Notes under the pieces: generated by a model | The model's database searches: none | The model's input: only the letters and a program-made list of their open reading frames with translations | What the model was told of the DNA's origin: nothing | In this document: piece after piece, positions 33,118 through 34,993 of the stretch | Layout: each line of letters opens with the position of its first letter | How positions within the stretch are numbered: the stretch's first letter is position 1 | NCBI RefSeq assembly: GCF_000374125.1 | Contig: NZ_KB893638.1 | Coordinates: 1-34,993 of the forward strand | Length of the DNA: 34,993 bases | Direction of reading: 5' to 3' | From: Niabella aurantiaca DSM 17617 | GTDB taxonomy: Bacteria; Bacteroidota; Bacteroidia; Chitinophagales; Chitinophagaceae | Position numbers and translations under genes: made by a program

Positions 33118-34092
33118 ATGAAAGCAGCGGTCGTATTTCAAAAAGGCGAAATGCTCAGATATGTAACCGATTTCCCGGCGCCGGTAGCGCAGCGCGACAA
33201 TGAATTATTGCTCACCGTAAAGGCCTCCGCCGTAAAGAACCTGGATAAGATGCGCGCCAGCGGGCAGCATTATTCCACTCAGAACGAAGCATGGACGGCA
33301 AAGGTGGTGGGAGGGGATGGCGTGGGCCTGTTGGCAGATGGCACCCGCGTGTATGCCATCGGCATCAGCGGCATGGTAGCCGAAAAGGCGCTGGTGGAGA
33401 AAGATATATTGGTAAAGCTGCCCGGGGGCATTGACGACGCCACTGCTGCCGCGCTGCCCAATGCCGTGATGGGCTCGGCGCTGGCATTGCGTTTCCGCGC
33501 GGGCCTGCAGCAGGGCGAGACGGTGCTGGTGAACGGCGCCACGGGCGTTACGGGCAAAATGGCGGTGCAGATCGCCAAACATTATGGCGCCGGCAGGGTG
33601 ATCGCTACGGGTCGCAATGAGCAGACGCTGCAGCAGTTGCTGTTGCTGGGTGCGGATGCGGTGATCCCGCTGGGGCAGGATGCTACCAGCTTTGCCGACC
33701 GGGTACGGCAGGCGCACGGGCAACACCCCATTGATGTAGTGGTGGACTACCTGTGGGGGCCCAGTGCAGAGGGCATCCTGCAGGCACTGAAGGGCGATGG
33801 AAGGGCCTCGCACCGTACCCGTTTTGTAACTATTGGCGGCATGACGGGCGACACCATCATCCTGTCTTCCTCCATCCTGCGCAGCACCGACATCCAGCTC
33901 TCCGGCTCTGGATTGGGCAGCTGGTCGCGTGCAGAAGTGAAGCAATTGATCACTGAAATGCTGCCTGAAATGTTTCAACTGGCGGCAGCCGGCGCGTTAA
34001 AAATAGATACCCTTACCATGCCCTTGCAGGATATAGAAAAAGCCTGGGATATGCCGGTGGCAGGGGGCAAGCGCCTGGTGATCCTGATCTGA
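33118..34092 (+). CDS. Quinone-oxidoreductase-like medium-chain dehydrogenase
   Basis: A 324-residue cytosolic NAD(P)H-dependent reductase of the zinc-independent MDR group. The catalytic-domain start is MKAAVVFQKGEML; the nucleotide site is VLVNGATGVTGKMAVQIAKHYGAGRVIATGRN, with the GxxGxxG variant expected for this family. Neither the catalytic Cys/His zinc ligands nor the four-Cys structural zinc loop is present. It may reduce quinones or enones. It has a good promoter directly upstream and stands alone. Base composition is clearly richer in G+C than its neighbours, and codons such as GCG, GGC and CTG dominate from about 33420 to 33900, which could mean acquisition from another genome. Confidence 0.87.
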   Translation: MKAAVVFQKGEMLRYVTDFPAPVAQRDNELLLTVKASAVKNLDKMRASGQHYSTQNEAWTAKVVGGDGVGLLADGTRVYAIGISGMVAEKALVEKDILVKLPGGIDDATAAALPNAVMGSALALRFRAGLQQGETVLVNGATGVTGKMAVQIAKHYGAGRVIATGRNEQTLQQLLLLGADAVIPLGQDATSFADRVRQAHGQHPIDVVVDYLWGPSAEGILQALKGDGRASHRTRFVTIGGMTGDTIILSSSILRSTDIQLSGSGLGSWSRAEVKQLITEMLPEMFQLAAAGALKIDTLTMPLQDIEKAWDMPVAGGKRLVILI

Positions 34093-34433
34093 TGAGGGAC
34101 GGCGGCAGGGCCAATGATTATAGTCGGTTTTTAGATTTGGACGTGTCCCCGGCATGGGCAGCGGGGATGGTCAATATACCGCATTATCCAAAAGCCCATA
34201 CCGGGGCCGGGCTACGGCGAAGTCTTCACGAGCACCATTAAAAAACAAATAAAAAAGATAGCGGTTTTGAAATAGGCCATGTAGTGGATGTTACCTGTGA
34301 GGAGGGCCGGCTCACCATTACTTTGTCCAAAGAGCAACGCTATGTAAGCGAATAGCAGAATACGCCTCCTATTACAAATCTTATATGGCTGACTTTATAC
34401 AATATTACACCGTATCCTTCCTTAAGTGTGCAG
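34093..34433. other. Intergenic stretch with degenerate coding remnants
   Basis: About 340 bp with no intact gene. On the plus strand 34263-34352 reads GFEIGHVVDVTCEEGRLTIT without a start codon, with a distant likeness to AbrB/MazE-type antitoxins. Another frame before it ends at once. I treat these as remnants or chance. No terminator for the oxidoreductase gene is clear. Confidence 0.35.
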
Positions 34434-34643
34434 TTATGGTGCAATTCTTAATTCGTAGTAAGAGCCGGCACCTTTGGTCTCAGATGATTTTAAAATGCCT
34501 TTTTTAACCAGTAGCTGTAAATCTCTTATTGCAGTCATTCTTGCTACGCCAGTAACTTCCTGGTATTCTTTATTTGAAATCTTTCCTTTTCCTTCACATA
34601 CAACACGGCTTTCACTTGCCTGCCCGGAAATTTCCCCAGGCAT
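34434..34643 (-). pseudogene. Orphan C-terminal winged-helix of a Fic-type protein
   Basis: A 69-residue frame. Its second half (KISNKEYQEVTGVARMTAIR, then DLQLLVKKGILKSSETKG and AGSYYELRIAP) matches the C-terminal winged-helix found behind Fic domains and in related ATP-binding regulators, with the recognition helix TGVARMTAIRDLQ. The Fic AMP-transfer motif (HPFxxGNG) and the rest of the protein are absent, because the frame meets a stop 12 bases before the ATG. It is best seen as the surviving tail of a deleted gene; a stand-alone small regulator is possible but less likely. Confidence 0.55.
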
Positions 34644-34834
34644 CGCATTTCGTTACGCTTTTTTCCTGCATGCCAGGGGCAGATAGCGCGCCCCCGGTCT
34701 TAGAAGCTGTTTAAAAACGATCCGGGAGAATCCGTATAACCATTAAAAGGTGCCAGCTTTTTATCGTCTCTACTTGGGGCTTCGCTGTAGCCGTCATCTG
34801 TAAAAAGCGGGGTTCAACGATCATGTTAGCAAAA

Positions 34835-34993
34835 GAGGCATGGCCTCGAAAGATCCGGCAAGAACGGGTTTCAACCCGTTTATAAGTCCAAAAGAACAAC
34901 AGAGAGCCATAGGCTCGGGGCATAATGATCCGTGCCGATGGCACTTATGAAATTACAGCTTCGTTAAAGCCGTGCTAAAGCGCGGCTTTAACG
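34835..34993. repeat. Cluster of short hairpins (interspersed palindromic repeat array)
   Basis: Five perfect or near-perfect hairpins within 160 bp: GAGGC-ATG-GCCTC (34835-34847); AACGGGTT-TC-AACCCGTT (34863-34880); GAGCC-ATA-GGCTC (34904-34916); GTGCC-GAT-GGCAC (34932-34944); and a 14-pair stem CGTTAAAGCCG-TGC, loop TAAA, GCG-CGGCTTTAACG (34962-34993, one G-T pair), which ends exactly at the window edge. A degenerate copy of the second (GCGGGGTTCAACGATC) is near 34808. Three share a 5-base stem and 3-base loop. They resemble REP/BIME-type elements of Bacteroidota. An open frame across them is not a gene. Confidence 0.72.

Noticed and set aside
34263-34352. AbrB/MazE-like peptide GFEIGHVVDVTCEEGRLTIT on the plus strand
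   Set aside because: It has no start codon, is short, and the likeness is weak; a toxin partner is absent.
34711-34944. 77-codon open frame on the minus strand
   Set aside because: It runs through the hairpin array, and its peptide is a by-product of the palindromes.
1-34993. CRISPR array, rRNA genes, prophage or toxin-antitoxin pair
   Set aside because: No regularly spaced direct repeats, rRNA-like sequence, phage structural genes or convincing toxin-antitoxin pair were found.

Overview
The window looks like chromosomal DNA of a Bacteroidota bacterium, most likely a member of the Chitinophagaceae. The evidence is the protein families present (OMP_b-brl_3-type outer-membrane receptor, DUF1080 lipoprotein, GH35 beta-galactosidase, Tat-exported TIM-barrel 'isomerases', LCM-family methyltransferase), several copies of the Bacteroidota -7 promoter box TAnnTTTG, and the general lack of Shine-Dalgarno sequences. 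No database search was possible, so all family names come from reading the proteins.

Layout. 1-237: C-terminal end of an IS982-type transposase, cut by the window edge. 459-2248: a Nudix hydrolase divergent from pyrE, which meets a LEA-like lipoprotein gene tail to tail. 2249-2658: an AT-rich stretch without genes. 2659-5971: a three-gene operon (UDP-GlcNAc 2-epimerase and two glycosyltransferases) for a surface polysaccharide. 6424-9722: a large outer-membrane receptor and a DUF445 membrane protein. 9792-9866: tRNA-His with its own terminator. 10069-12210: a periplasmic tail-specific protease.

12336-20240 is the main metabolic island. Two exported TIM-barrel proteins and an MFS permease read leftward. 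A third TIM-barrel protein, a lipoprotein cytochrome c, a DUF1080 (3-keto-disaccharide hydrolase-like) lipoprotein and a GH35 beta-galactosidase read rightward. Together they suggest periplasmic breakdown and uptake of galactosides or 3-keto-glycosides, although the expected sugar oxidoreductase is not in the window.

20502-23444 holds a HEAT-like protein, a Bax-inhibitor-1 protein and a cation:proton antiporter. 23550-27213 is a copper-handling operon: CopA ATPase, a two-domain HMA protein, and a third metal-associated gene broken by one extra base in a G run. Divergent from it is an OsmC domain fused to a 4Fe-4S domain. 28117-32832 is a string of small leftward genes (methyltransferase, DUF1772, DUF2200, VOC, DUF1232, serine hydrolase) separated by degenerate stretches, one of which contains the relic of a 2'-5' RNA ligase-like gene. 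33118-34092 is a G+C-rich quinone-oxidoreductase-like gene. The right edge holds the orphan tail of a Fic-type regulator and a cluster of short hairpins that looks like an interspersed palindromic repeat array.

Most of the window is ordinary chromosome. The points I would look at first are the keto-sugar/galactoside island, the pyrE terminator encoded inside its convergent neighbour, the frameshifted copper gene, the OsmC/Fe-S fusion and the hairpin array.
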